Source of the DNA: CAZNKO01 sp964573855
GTDB lineage: Bacteria; Patescibacteriota; Patescibacteriia; UBA9934; GWF2-40-263
Length of the DNA: 7,828 nt
Assembly (NCBI GenBank): GCA_964573855.1
Contig: CAZNKO010000039.1
Span: 1-7,828 of the forward strand
Direction of reading: 5' to 3'
Shown piece by piece: positions 1 to 6,220 of this stretch. Each line of letters starts with the position of its first letter. Within the stretch, counting starts at the first letter, position 1. The position numbers and the translations under genes were made by a program. The notes below the pieces were generated by a model that worked only from the letters and a program-made list of their open reading frames with translations, was not told where the DNA came from and ran no database searches.

Positions 1-1
1 G

Positions 2-1765
2 GTCGGGACCGATGTTATCCCTGGCACAGATCTCGTTGGAAACGAGATGGAGGCGGATACCTCCTCGCTCACGGTGGCTGTTTCCCAACCGCCGACGCGC
101 GCGACCTTCGTGAAAGGCGCGCAGGGCGTTGACATGTTGGGCTTGAGCTGGGCCGCCGGCACGTCTTCCTCGGCCAAGCTCTCGGCCCTTACCTTGAGCG
201 GTTCGGGTGATGATGCGACCGTGACCACCTGGTCACGCGATGTGGATCCGCGGACCTACATCACCTCCTGTTCGCTCTATGATGGGACAACGGGCGGCTT
301 GATTGACGGTCCGGAATCCTTCGGCGCGGACGCCGCAGAGATTGCCACAGGAACAGACCACAACATTGTGTTTAGCGGCTTCAGCTGGACCATTCCGGCT
401 GGCCAGACGTACAAGATGATCGTGGACTGTAACTTAGCAAATGTCGCTCCGACGAGTTCGAACAGCGACGCGTTCATGGTGGAATTGAACCACACGAACG
501 ACGTGACGGCTGTGGATAGCGATGGCGACTCCATCGTTGCAAACGGCACGGCCGGCGCCATCGACATCAACGGGATCGCGTCCGCCGGCGATGCCTCGTC
601 CGACATTTATCAGACGCTGGCTTCGGCTGGCACGCTGACCGCGGCCGTGGACGGCGATACGCCGAAAGCCACGCTTGTGCTCGGCCAGAGCACCAGTGTG
701 GAAGTTTCGCGGTTCAAGATCACGGCGGCAACCGAGTCCTTCCTTGTCCGGAAACTCACGGTCCAAAATGCCAGCGCTGTATTGGTTCCGGGAGTCACTT
801 CCGTCGCTCTTGAATACAAGGATCAGGCAGGTGCGACGAGGACCAAGTCGGGCATCCTCGACAGCAGCGCCAAGATCACGTATGAACTTGGCACAGGCGA
901 GGAGCTCTACGTCGCGAAAGACGAATCGCCGAAATTCTCGGTGAAGGTAAACACCGGGGATGTCACAACGGATAACACGGCTTCCGGGGACGTCATCAAC
1001 CTGGATTGGGTGGTGGACACCACGAATGACGACGAGTTTGAAGCCGTGGGTGTCTCCTCCGGCACCACGCTCGACGATGATGACGTGGCAGGATCCACCG
1101 GTTCCAATGCGCATGAACAGCGCAAGACGAAACCGACGATCAGCTTGGCTTCCGGCAGCCCGTCGGGCGCCGGGGTTCCGGGCCTCGCAGAAGTGTTCCG
1201 GTTCTCGATCAGCGCCGATTCCCGCGGGTACGTGACCTGGAGCGAAATGATGTTCGCCTTCAACACCACGGACAACAACGGGGCAGGCACAACGAACGGC
1301 GACTGGAACGAGTGCGACGGCGCTGACGGCGTCGGCGGCGGCGCGCAAACTCTCTCGTTCGAGGATGACGACTTCGACCTCTTTGACGCGTCGGATTTGT
1401 CCACGAACCTGATTAACAACGCCGCGAAAATTAAGCTCCTCGAGTCCGACGGGACCACGTGTGAGGACACAGAAAAGATCACACACGTCCTGATCGATCT
1501 CGAAGGAGGCACTACTACGGTTCAAGAAGTGGGCGCTGGGGCAACCAAGACCTACATCTTGAAGATCGATACCACGAATGCCTCGGCCTCAAGTGATGAT
1601 TCTCTCCGTGTTGACATCACGGACGAGTCAATCACGAGCGGCGCCGATCCGAACGACCTCTCGTTCGAGTGGGACGATTCCAACGTGACGAACACGGATG
1701 CGTTGGACATCGACGGCGACAACGTCAAGAATCTGCCGGTCAACGGCGGCACGATCGTGTACTAA
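2..1765 (+). CDS. Modular beta-sandwich surface protein, C-terminal part (5' partial)
   Basis: The reading frame is open from base 2 to a TAA at 1763-1765, so the gene begins upstream of the window. The first ATG (47) has no ribosome binding site and no signal peptide after it, and the 15 codons before it read naturally into the protein, so I do not take it as the start. Numbering from that Met, 572 residues remain. They are rich in Thr, Ser, Asp, Gly and Ala, with very few Lys or Arg, as in secreted bacterial surface proteins. Three related modules can be seen, beginning near residues 7, 196 and 363. Each opens with a strand such as SLTVAV, TLTAAV or TISLAS, and each later holds an AG-type strand followed by an Asp/Ser-rich loop. 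Four Cys occur (75, 128, 423, 472), two in module 1 and two in module 3. Asp-rich loops (DSDGDS, DIDGDN) could bind calcium. There is no LPXTG motif or C-terminal membrane helix. The function is not recognised; a surface or S-layer-like structural protein is inferred. Confidence 0.85.
   Translation, partial: VGTDVIPGTDLVGNEMEADTSSLTVAVSQPPTRATFVKGAQGVDMLGLSWAAGTSSSAKLSALTLSGSGDDATVTTWSRDVDPRTYITSCSLYDGTTGGLIDGPESFGADAAEIATGTDHNIVFSGFSWTIPAGQTYKMIVDCNLANVAPTSSNSDAFMVELNHTNDVTAVDSDGDSIVANGTAGAIDINGIASAGDASSDIYQTLASAGTLTAAVDGDTPKATLVLGQSTSVEVSRFKITAATESFLVRKLTVQNASAVLVPGVTSVALEYKDQAGATRTKSGILDSSAKITYELGTGEELYVAKDESPKFSVKVNTGDVTTDNTASGDVINLDWVVDTTNDDEFEAVGVSSGTTLDDDDVAGSTGSNAHEQRKTKPTISLASGSPSGAGVPGLAEVFRFSISADSRGYVTWSEMMFAFNTTDNNGAGTTNGDWNECDGADGVGGGAQTLSFEDDDFDLFDASDLSTNLINNAAKIKLLESDGTTCEDTEKITHVLIDLEGGTTTVQEVGAGATKTYILKIDTTNASASSDDSLRVDITDESITSGADPNDLSFEWDDSNVTNTDALDIDGDNVKNLPVNGGTIVY
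65..1762 (+). repeat. Three divergent tandem protein modules in the first gene
   Basis: Roughly 65-616, 632-1096 and 1133-1762 encode modules with the same strand order. The first strands read SLTVAV, TLTAAV and TISLAS. Next comes a Pro plus a short loop before a strand (RATFVKG, KATLVLG, GAGVPGLAEVFRF), then a strand with an LYD/LEY/LFD-type core (CSLYDG, VALEYK, FDLFDA). The last is a strand after an AG or AK turn (IPAGQTYKMIVD, VAKDESPKFSVK, VGAGATKTYILK). Similarity is at protein level only; the DNA copies have diverged. The residues before module 1 resemble an inter-module linker, so more modules probably lie upstream. Confidence 0.55.
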
Positions 1766-1902
1766 GTGCTGAAATCCTTTGCTCTGCAGGGCGGGGATCA
1801 GCATGACAACCATTCTTCATCAGTCCACAAGCTGCACCTCGACACTTCGGTCAACGGGAGCTACCCCAAGACCTTGGTCGAACCGCGGCGGGGATCATGA
1901 GG

Positions 1903-1940
1903 AAATCAAGAACCCCCTCATTCCGAGGGGGTTTTGATTT
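1903..1940 (+). terminator. Rho-independent terminator after the first gene
   Basis: The arms at 1903-1919 and 1925-1940 are complementary apart from one bulged G, around the 5-base loop ATTCC. The core is CCCCCTC pairing with GAGGGGG. It is preceded by an A-rich stretch and followed by TTTTGATTT, the classic layout of an intrinsic terminator. It lies 137 bases past the TAA at 1765. The 1766-1902 interval before it holds nothing I can name. Confidence 0.85.
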
Positions 1941-1960
1941 GTCGCTAGTGCTGTGATAAT
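1934..1960 (+). promoter_or_regulatory. Probable promoter of the TPR gene (extended -10)
   Basis: TGTGATAAT at 1952-1960 matches the extended -10 pattern TGnTATAAT with one mismatch. A -35-like TTGATT lies at 1934-1939, but its spacer is only 15 bases, so the extended -10 is the stronger evidence. The -35 region sits inside the 3' arm and T-tract of the preceding terminator. Transcription would begin at about 1967, only a few bases before the ATG at 1973. Confidence 0.5.
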
Positions 1961-1972
1961 CTGCTTTTTGTT

Positions 1973-2701
1973 ATGAAAAAGTGGGCAAAACAACGGACGA
2001 TCCTTATGGTCGCGGCTGTTTTTGTGCTGCTCTTGGTTGGGTTTTTCGCGTGGCGGCAGACCGCGGCATGGAAGGAGAGCGGCGAGGCACAGACGAACTC
2101 TTTTTTGGAGCGGGTGGATCGCGGGATGAAGGAGGAGGATCGGGCGATGTTTGAAGGGCAAATTCAAAAGTTGCAGGCCGAACTTCAAGAGAAGCAGGGA
2201 AAGGGAGAGCGCGACGTGAACCTGCTTCTGCGCCTCGGGAACGCGTATTACACGATCGGTGAACTCGCGGAATCGGCGAAATATTATCGCGACATTCTTT
2301 CTACGAACCCGAACGATGCGCCAGCGCTCGAGAACCTGGGCCAGACCCAGCTCGAGATGACGGATTATGCCGGGGCCGAGGCAAGCTGGCGCCGCGCGCT
2401 CCAGTCTTCGCCGTACGAATTGACCTATGTGCGGCTGGTGGATCTCATCAATGAACGGATCCCCGAACATCGGCCGCAGGTGAAGGAGATCCTCGAGCAC
2501 GGGATTGTCAATCTCGGCCAGACGTACTCTTTCATGATTCGTCTTGGGGATTGGTACGCCCTACAGAATGACTTCGAGCGAGCCGTCTCGCATTATGAAG
2601 TTGCGGTCCAACTCAATCCCGAGAGCCTGGATGCGAAAAAGCAGCTGGAAGCGTATCGCGTGCAGTTGTGGAAACAACGTGCGGAAAACCTCTTACCTTA
2701 G
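1973..2701 (+). CDS. Membrane-anchored tetratricopeptide (TPR) repeat protein
   Basis: This encodes 242 residues ending in TAG. The N-terminus MKKWAKQR is positively charged and is followed by one hydrophobic segment (about residues 9-27), which should anchor the protein with the rest outside the cytoplasm. Residues 44-76 are charged and probably form a helix or coiled coil. TPR-like helical hairpins follow at about 82-115 (LGNAYYTIGELAESAKYYRD, then NPND), 116-149 (LGQTQLEMTDYAGAEASWRR) and 186-219 (LGDWYALQNDFERAVSHYEV, then LNPES). The segment between (150-185) is helical but lacks TPR consensus residues. TPRs are protein-protein scaffolds; no catalytic motif is present and the partner is unknown. 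There are no Cys residues, unlike the three surface proteins around it. The ATG at 1973 is chosen because the basic-plus-hydrophobic signal starts there and the predicted promoter leaves no room for an earlier start. No Shine-Dalgarno is visible. The gene appears to be transcribed alone, although no clear terminator follows it. Confidence 0.9.
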   Translation: MKKWAKQRTILMVAAVFVLLLVGFFAWRQTAAWKESGEAQTNSFLERVDRGMKEEDRAMFEGQIQKLQAELQEKQGKGERDVNLLLRLGNAYYTIGELAESAKYYRDILSTNPNDAPALENLGQTQLEMTDYAGAEASWRRALQSSPYELTYVRLVDLINERIPEHRPQVKEILEHGIVNLGQTYSFMIRLGDWYALQNDFERAVSHYEVAVQLNPESLDAKKQLEAYRVQLWKQRAENLLP

Positions 2702-2785
2702 CTCATTTTTATGCCAGAAAACGCCGGCCGGCATGTGAATCAATGAACCCCAGCGCCTGTGGATATGTTTTTCTTGCATCTGTTG

Positions 2786-2791
2786 TATAAT
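2786..2791 (+). promoter_or_regulatory. -10 box (TATAAT) upstream of the large secreted-protein gene
   Basis: A perfect TATAAT lies 42 bases before the ATG at 2834. The -35 position (about 2763-2768, ATATGT) is a poor match, so an activator or a non-standard promoter is possible. A weaker alternative is TTGCAT (2774-2779) with AATAAT (2798-2803), spacer 18. The predicted leader of about 35 bases is AT-rich and has no Shine-Dalgarno motif. The 2702-2833 interval otherwise holds only this promoter region and the direct repeat. Confidence 0.55.
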
Positions 2792-2814
2792 TTAGCCAAT
2801 AATCTTTAGCCAAT
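2791..2814 (+). repeat. 10-bp direct repeat TTTAGCCAAT at the transcription start
   Basis: TTTAGCCAAT occurs at 2791-2800 and again at 2805-2814, separated by AATC, giving a 14-base period. The first copy overlaps the last base of the TATAAT box and covers the expected transcription start. A tandem operator is one reading; chance duplication in an AT-rich leader is another. Confidence 0.6.
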
Positions 2815-2833
2815 TTATTCATTTTGTTTGACT

Positions 2834-5800
2834 ATGATGAAAACGTCATTTGGCAAAGGAAAAACGTTCCGTGCTTTGGCCGTGAGCACATTGGCGTTTT
2901 TCGCTCTTGCTCTTGTCGCGAGCGCGGCGACAACCATCAGCGCTAACATTGTCACGGACGGAAATTTAACCGTGAACGGCAACAGCATCGTCGGCGACGC
3001 GGCGCTCGACACGGTCACCGTGAACGGCGTCCTTCAGGGCGCTTCCCCCCTCGTGTTCGAGGGCTTGACCGCGAACGATTTTGAAATGACGTTCGCCGTT
3101 CCGGACGTCACGGCGGATGCCACGATTACGTTCCCGTCCGCGACGAGCACCTTGGCAACGCTTGCCGGAACGGAAACATTCACGAACAAGACGCTGACAG
3201 CCCCGACGATCAACACCGGCGTCTTGAGCGGCGGCACGATCGACAACATGGTGATCGGAGGCACGACAGCCGTGGCCGGGACGTTTACGGCCTTGACGAC
3301 GACGGGCGACAATACGCTTGGGAACGCGGTTACGGACGATCTCACGATCACGGCCGCCATTCTCGGCGCGTCACCGCTCGTCCTGGATGGACTCACAGAC
3401 GACACATTCGAAGCGACGATCGCCCTTGGCGCGGATCCTACCGCCGACATCACAATCACGCTTCCGTCCGTGACGAGCACCTTGGCAACGCTCGGCGGCA
3501 CGGAAACGCTCACGGGCAAGACGCTGTCAGCCCCGACTATCAACACCATGGCGGCGGAAGGCGGCACGATCAATAACGCCGTTATCGGCGGTTCCACGGC
3601 CGCGGCAGGGACATTCACGACCTTGTCCGTTACCGCGAATGGGACGCTCGGCGATTCCGCCTCGCTCGACAGCCAGACAATGAACGGCGACGTCACCATA
3701 AACTTCGGAGACAACGAGTTAAACCAGCTGGACATTCAGCAGGGCACGGACAACTACATCAACATCAACACGACAAACGCCGCGGAAAATATCTCGTTCG
3801 GAAACGCGGCGACGAACCCAACCTATTCTTTCCTAGGAACCAGCGCCGTTACGATTGCGGGGTCTGCGGATGGAACGAACGCCTTGGTGCTAACCCTCGG
3901 CGATATCGAAGTGACAAACGGTGACCTTGATGTGGTAGCTGGTGATTTCAACGTCACTCTGGACGCGGCTGATGAAGTAGATTTGACGAAGACCGCAGCC
4001 GCAGCCGCCACCGAGGAAGGATTGGATATCACTTTCACATCTGGAGCCGGCGACGGCCTCGACGTCTACAGCGCGCTCCGGGTCGCCGCGACCTCCGCGA
4101 ACCATGCCGCGAGCTCCGACAAGGTGTATGGGCTTAACATCGCGAACCTCGCGTCCGCCGACGCCGAGGGCGATGAAGTGGCGCTCTTCGTCGGCACAGG
4201 TTGGGACAATATCATTGATTCCTCTGGTTTCGACGTCGTGAACACCACAGGCGCCACCACCATCACGGGCTCGGTCGAAGGCACCGCGGCCCTCACCCTG
4301 ACGGCCGGCGACATCGTACTCACGAGCGGCGACCTCGTCATGACAGGCGAACAAATGGAGATCCCTGATAACTCGGCAACAGCCTTTACGCTTGAAGATT
4401 CTGGAACTGGATTGGATTATTTGGCCATTGTGACCACGGACGGTGCCGAAACCATGGTCTTGGGCCATTCCACTGTGGATTCGATCACGCTCACGGCCGA
4501 CGGTACAGCCGACGGCACGGACTTGGTTTTGCCGCCGCAAGGCGTCAATGGCAGCGAAATGTTGAACAATACGGTAACCGAAACCCAGCTTGCCGCAACC
4601 ATTACCTTTGCAGACGCTGATCTTGTGGATTTTGGTTCAAACGTTACCAGCGCGACTGAAGGTTTGCTGCTTCCTAAGCATGCAACCAATTGTACAACAG
4701 CTACCGCTGAAGGCCAGGTTTGCTGGCAGGCTGATACCAACGTGCTGTACATTGGTGATGGAGCAGCCGCCACGCAGGCCATTGGCAACACGGCGGCCGC
4801 CAACACCTGGACGGACAACCAGATCTACACCTTTCTCGGTAACGAGGATATTGCCATTACCTCTGACTTGGGTGCTGCGGTAAACATCCTAAGCATTACG
4901 GCAACTCCAAATGCGGCAGATTTTGCCGTGCAGGGAATAAAGATTGACCTGGCAGCTTCCGCCAACGCATTCGGTTTGGACGCAGCCATTGAAATTGATA
5001 ACTCGGATGACAGCGTGGCCATTCCAGATGGCGTTCTCTTTACCTCTGCAGGCGGAGCAATTACCGATGCGATTGATGCAACTGCCACGCAGATTGTAAA
5101 CGCCCTGAACGTCGGAACGAACGTCATCGCCATCACGACGGGCACGATCGGCTCAAACGCCGCCACACTTATTGACTTCTTAGACTTCGATGTGGACGCG
5201 GACGGTTTGCTGGTTTTCGCCTCTGACGGAGCCGGCGACCAAATCAGCATGACTTCTCCTGCCGCTGACTGGCAAGCCCTCGTCATTGACGCGGCCACGG
5301 CTGACAGCACGAACGCCACGGGTCTCATTCAGCTCACCATGGACACGGTGACCGCAAGCGCGAATGCATTGAGTGTTGACTTCCAGGTGGGTGACGCTGC
5401 GGCCTCAAGCACGTATATCGCTGATGAATTAATCGTCACGATTGACGCTGACGCAGTTCAAACCCCAACGGTCTATGGAAAGTACGTCAGTCTTACGGTG
5501 AACGAAGACACGGCCGTCACGTATGGTCTCGCGGTTGAACAGCAGGATGCAGGCACCCAGCTTGTGACCGCCGGTCTCCTCATTGACAACCTTGACACTG
5601 CGCAGGCCATGACGGACGGTATCCTTCTGCGAGCTGCCGCCGGAGCAATGACAGATGCGATTGACGCATCAGATGCAGAGATCTTGAACGCCTTGAACGT
5701 CGGAGCCAACACTATTACTGGTGGCGCCGCGGTCATAGACTTTACTGGCTTCGACGTCGCAGCCACCACAGGCGCTACCGTCATTGCAGGCTCGGCCGAA

Positions 5801-6193
5801 GGGACCGCTGCTCTTACCCTGACCGCAGGTGATGCTGTGCTCACAGACGGCGACATGTCTGTTGCGGGTGGCAATATTATTAAATCCGCTCAAGTAGGAG
5901 TGACAGCCTTTGCCACCGGCGGACAGGCGAGCGCTGTGCAGATCACGGCTGACTTGGTAGAAGTGGCAGTGACGGCAACCGCTGGAGATTCCGTCAAACT
6001 TCCGGCCGCTGCCGCTGGATTGTCGGCGATCGTAACAAATCACGGCGTCGCTTCCATGGATTTGTTCCCGGCTACGGGAGATGCCATTAATGAGGGAGCC
6101 GCCAACGCGCAAAAAGCTGTCGCGGTGAATGCTACGGTGCTGTGCTACGCCTACGATGCCACGAATTGGGAATGTCTGACCCTTGCCCGGTAA
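2834..6193 (+). CDS. Large secreted beta-strand-repeat protein with phage tail-fibre-like repeats
   Basis: About 1119 residues from ATG 2834 to TAA 6191-6193. A TTG at 2828 in the same frame is less likely than the ATG pair at 2834/2837. Residues 1-31 form a Sec signal peptide: basic start (KTSFGKGKTFR), hydrophobic core, and ASA before a likely cleavage at 31/32. Residues 52-270 are two copies of a unit of about 110 residues containing STLATLAGTETFTNKTLTAP and GGTIDN-xx-IGGTT-xxxGTFT, strings typical of phage tail-fibre proteins. About 395-460 holds a segment with YGLNIANL and GTGWD. A GSxEGTxALTLTxGD repeat occurs three times (about 333, 465, 972). A VTETQLAATITF segment and an EGQVCWQADTNVLYIGDG segment lie at 580-650. 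An ITDAIDA/LNALNVG unit occurs twice (about 730, 926). The C-terminus (about 1016-1119) resembles a phage-type cap domain (GDSVKLPAAAAG, FPATGDAINEGA). There are only four Cys: 620/630 and 1104/1114. No membrane anchor or sorting motif follows the signal peptide. It is probably an extracellular fibrous or surface-layer protein; adhesion is inferred, not shown. The next gene starts 27 bases on. Confidence 0.9.
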   Translation: MMKTSFGKGKTFRALAVSTLAFFALALVASAATTISANIVTDGNLTVNGNSIVGDAALDTVTVNGVLQGASPLVFEGLTANDFEMTFAVPDVTADATITFPSATSTLATLAGTETFTNKTLTAPTINTGVLSGGTIDNMVIGGTTAVAGTFTALTTTGDNTLGNAVTDDLTITAAILGASPLVLDGLTDDTFEATIALGADPTADITITLPSVTSTLATLGGTETLTGKTLSAPTINTMAAEGGTINNAVIGGSTAAAGTFTTLSVTANGTLGDSASLDSQTMNGDVTINFGDNELNQLDIQQGTDNYININTTNAAENISFGNAATNPTYSFLGTSAVTIAGSADGTNALVLTLGDIEVTNGDLDVVAGDFNVTLDAADEVDLTKTAAAAATEEGLDITFTSGAGDGLDVYSALRVAATSANHAASSDKVYGLNIANLASADAEGDEVALFVGTGWDNIIDSSGFDVVNTTGATTITGSVEGTAALTLTAGDIVLTSGDLVMTGEQMEIPDNSATAFTLEDSGTGLDYLAIVTTDGAETMVLGHSTVDSITLTADGTADGTDLVLPPQGVNGSEMLNNTVTETQLAATITFADADLVDFGSNVTSATEGLLLPKHATNCTTATAEGQVCWQADTNVLYIGDGAAATQAIGNTAAANTWTDNQIYTFLGNEDIAITSDLGAAVNILSITATPNAADFAVQGIKIDLAASANAFGLDAAIEIDNSDDSVAIPDGVLFTSAGGAITDAIDATATQIVNALNVGTNVIAITTGTIGSNAATLIDFLDFDVDADGLLVFASDGAGDQISMTSPAADWQALVIDAATADSTNATGLIQLTMDTVTASANALSVDFQVGDAAASSTYIADELIVTIDADAVQTPTVYGKYVSLTVNEDTAVTYGLAVEQQDAGTQLVTAGLLIDNLDTAQAMTDGILLRAAAGAMTDAIDASDAEILNALNVGANTITGGAAVIDFTGFDVAATTGATVIAGSAEGTAALTLTAGDAVLTDGDMSVAGGNIIKSAQVGVTAFATGGQASAVQITADLVEVAVTATAGDSVKLPAAAAGLSAIVTNHGVASMDLFPATGDAINEGAANAQKAVAVNATVLCYAYDATNWECLTLAR
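2987..3643 (+). repeat. Two tandem tail-fibre-like repeats of about 330 bp
   Basis: Copies at about 2987-3313 and 3314-3643 encode matching units. Shared strings include GASPLV, TSTLATL, GTET, APTINT and IGG-x-TA. DNA similarity is clear in places: ACGAGCACCTTGGCAACGCT occurs in both copies, 330 bases apart. A one-residue indel lies in the middle (PDVTADATITF versus GADPTADITITL). A third copy seems to begin at about 3644 (TLGDSASLD) and then diverges. Confidence 0.8.
3830..5875 (+). repeat. Dispersed 42-residue motif in three copies within the secreted protein
   Basis: Copies lie at about 3830-3955, 4226-4354 and 5747-5875. The pattern is TGATxIxGSxEGTxALTLTxGD, then LTxGDL. Copies 2 and 3 are close at DNA and protein level, for example GFDVVNTTGATTITGSVEGT against GFDVAATTGATVIAGSAEGT. 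Copy 1 is more distant (TSAVTIAGSADGTNALVLTL). Between copies 2 and 3, a second unit is duplicated at about 5021-5125 and 5609-5710: ITDAIDATATQIVNALNVGT against MTDAIDASDAEILNALNVGA. Confidence 0.75.
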
Positions 6194-6220
6194 TCCTTAA
6201 GCCTACTTAACCTAACCCAC

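Noticed and set aside
434..1525. Long antisense open frame (363 codons) opposite the first gene
   Set aside because: It is Arg/Val/His-rich with no domain signature, and it lies wholly within a convincing + strand coding region. It is best explained as a shadow frame in GC-rich repetitive coding DNA.
1803..1939. Possible small protein of about 44 codons starting at ATG 1803
   Set aside because: It extends through the terminator hairpin, has no ribosome binding site and has no recognisable features.
1895..2500. Antisense open frame (201 codons) opposite the TPR gene
   Set aside because: It runs through the terminator hairpin and the predicted promoter, and the + strand frame has clear TPR and membrane-anchor features.
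2711..2734. Possible terminator after the TPR gene (ATGCC ... GGCAT with palindrome GCCGGCCGGC)
   Set aside because: The stem is short with a 14-base loop and no T-tract follows. The palindrome cannot form a hairpin without losing central pairs.
2828..2833. TTG at 2828 as start of the large secreted protein
   Set aside because: It adds only two residues (TTG, ACT) before a tandem ATG pair, has no ribosome binding site and does not improve the signal peptide.
2987..3643. Prophage or phage tail gene cluster
   Set aside because: Apart from the tail-fibre-like repeats there is no capsid, terminase, tape-measure, lysis or integrase gene, and the repeat-bearing protein has a Sec signal peptide.
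3034..3735. Antisense open frame (233 codons) opposite the tail-fibre-like repeats
   Set aside because: Its Val/Ser/Pro composition and internal repetition simply mirror the repeated + strand codons. It has no independent start signal.
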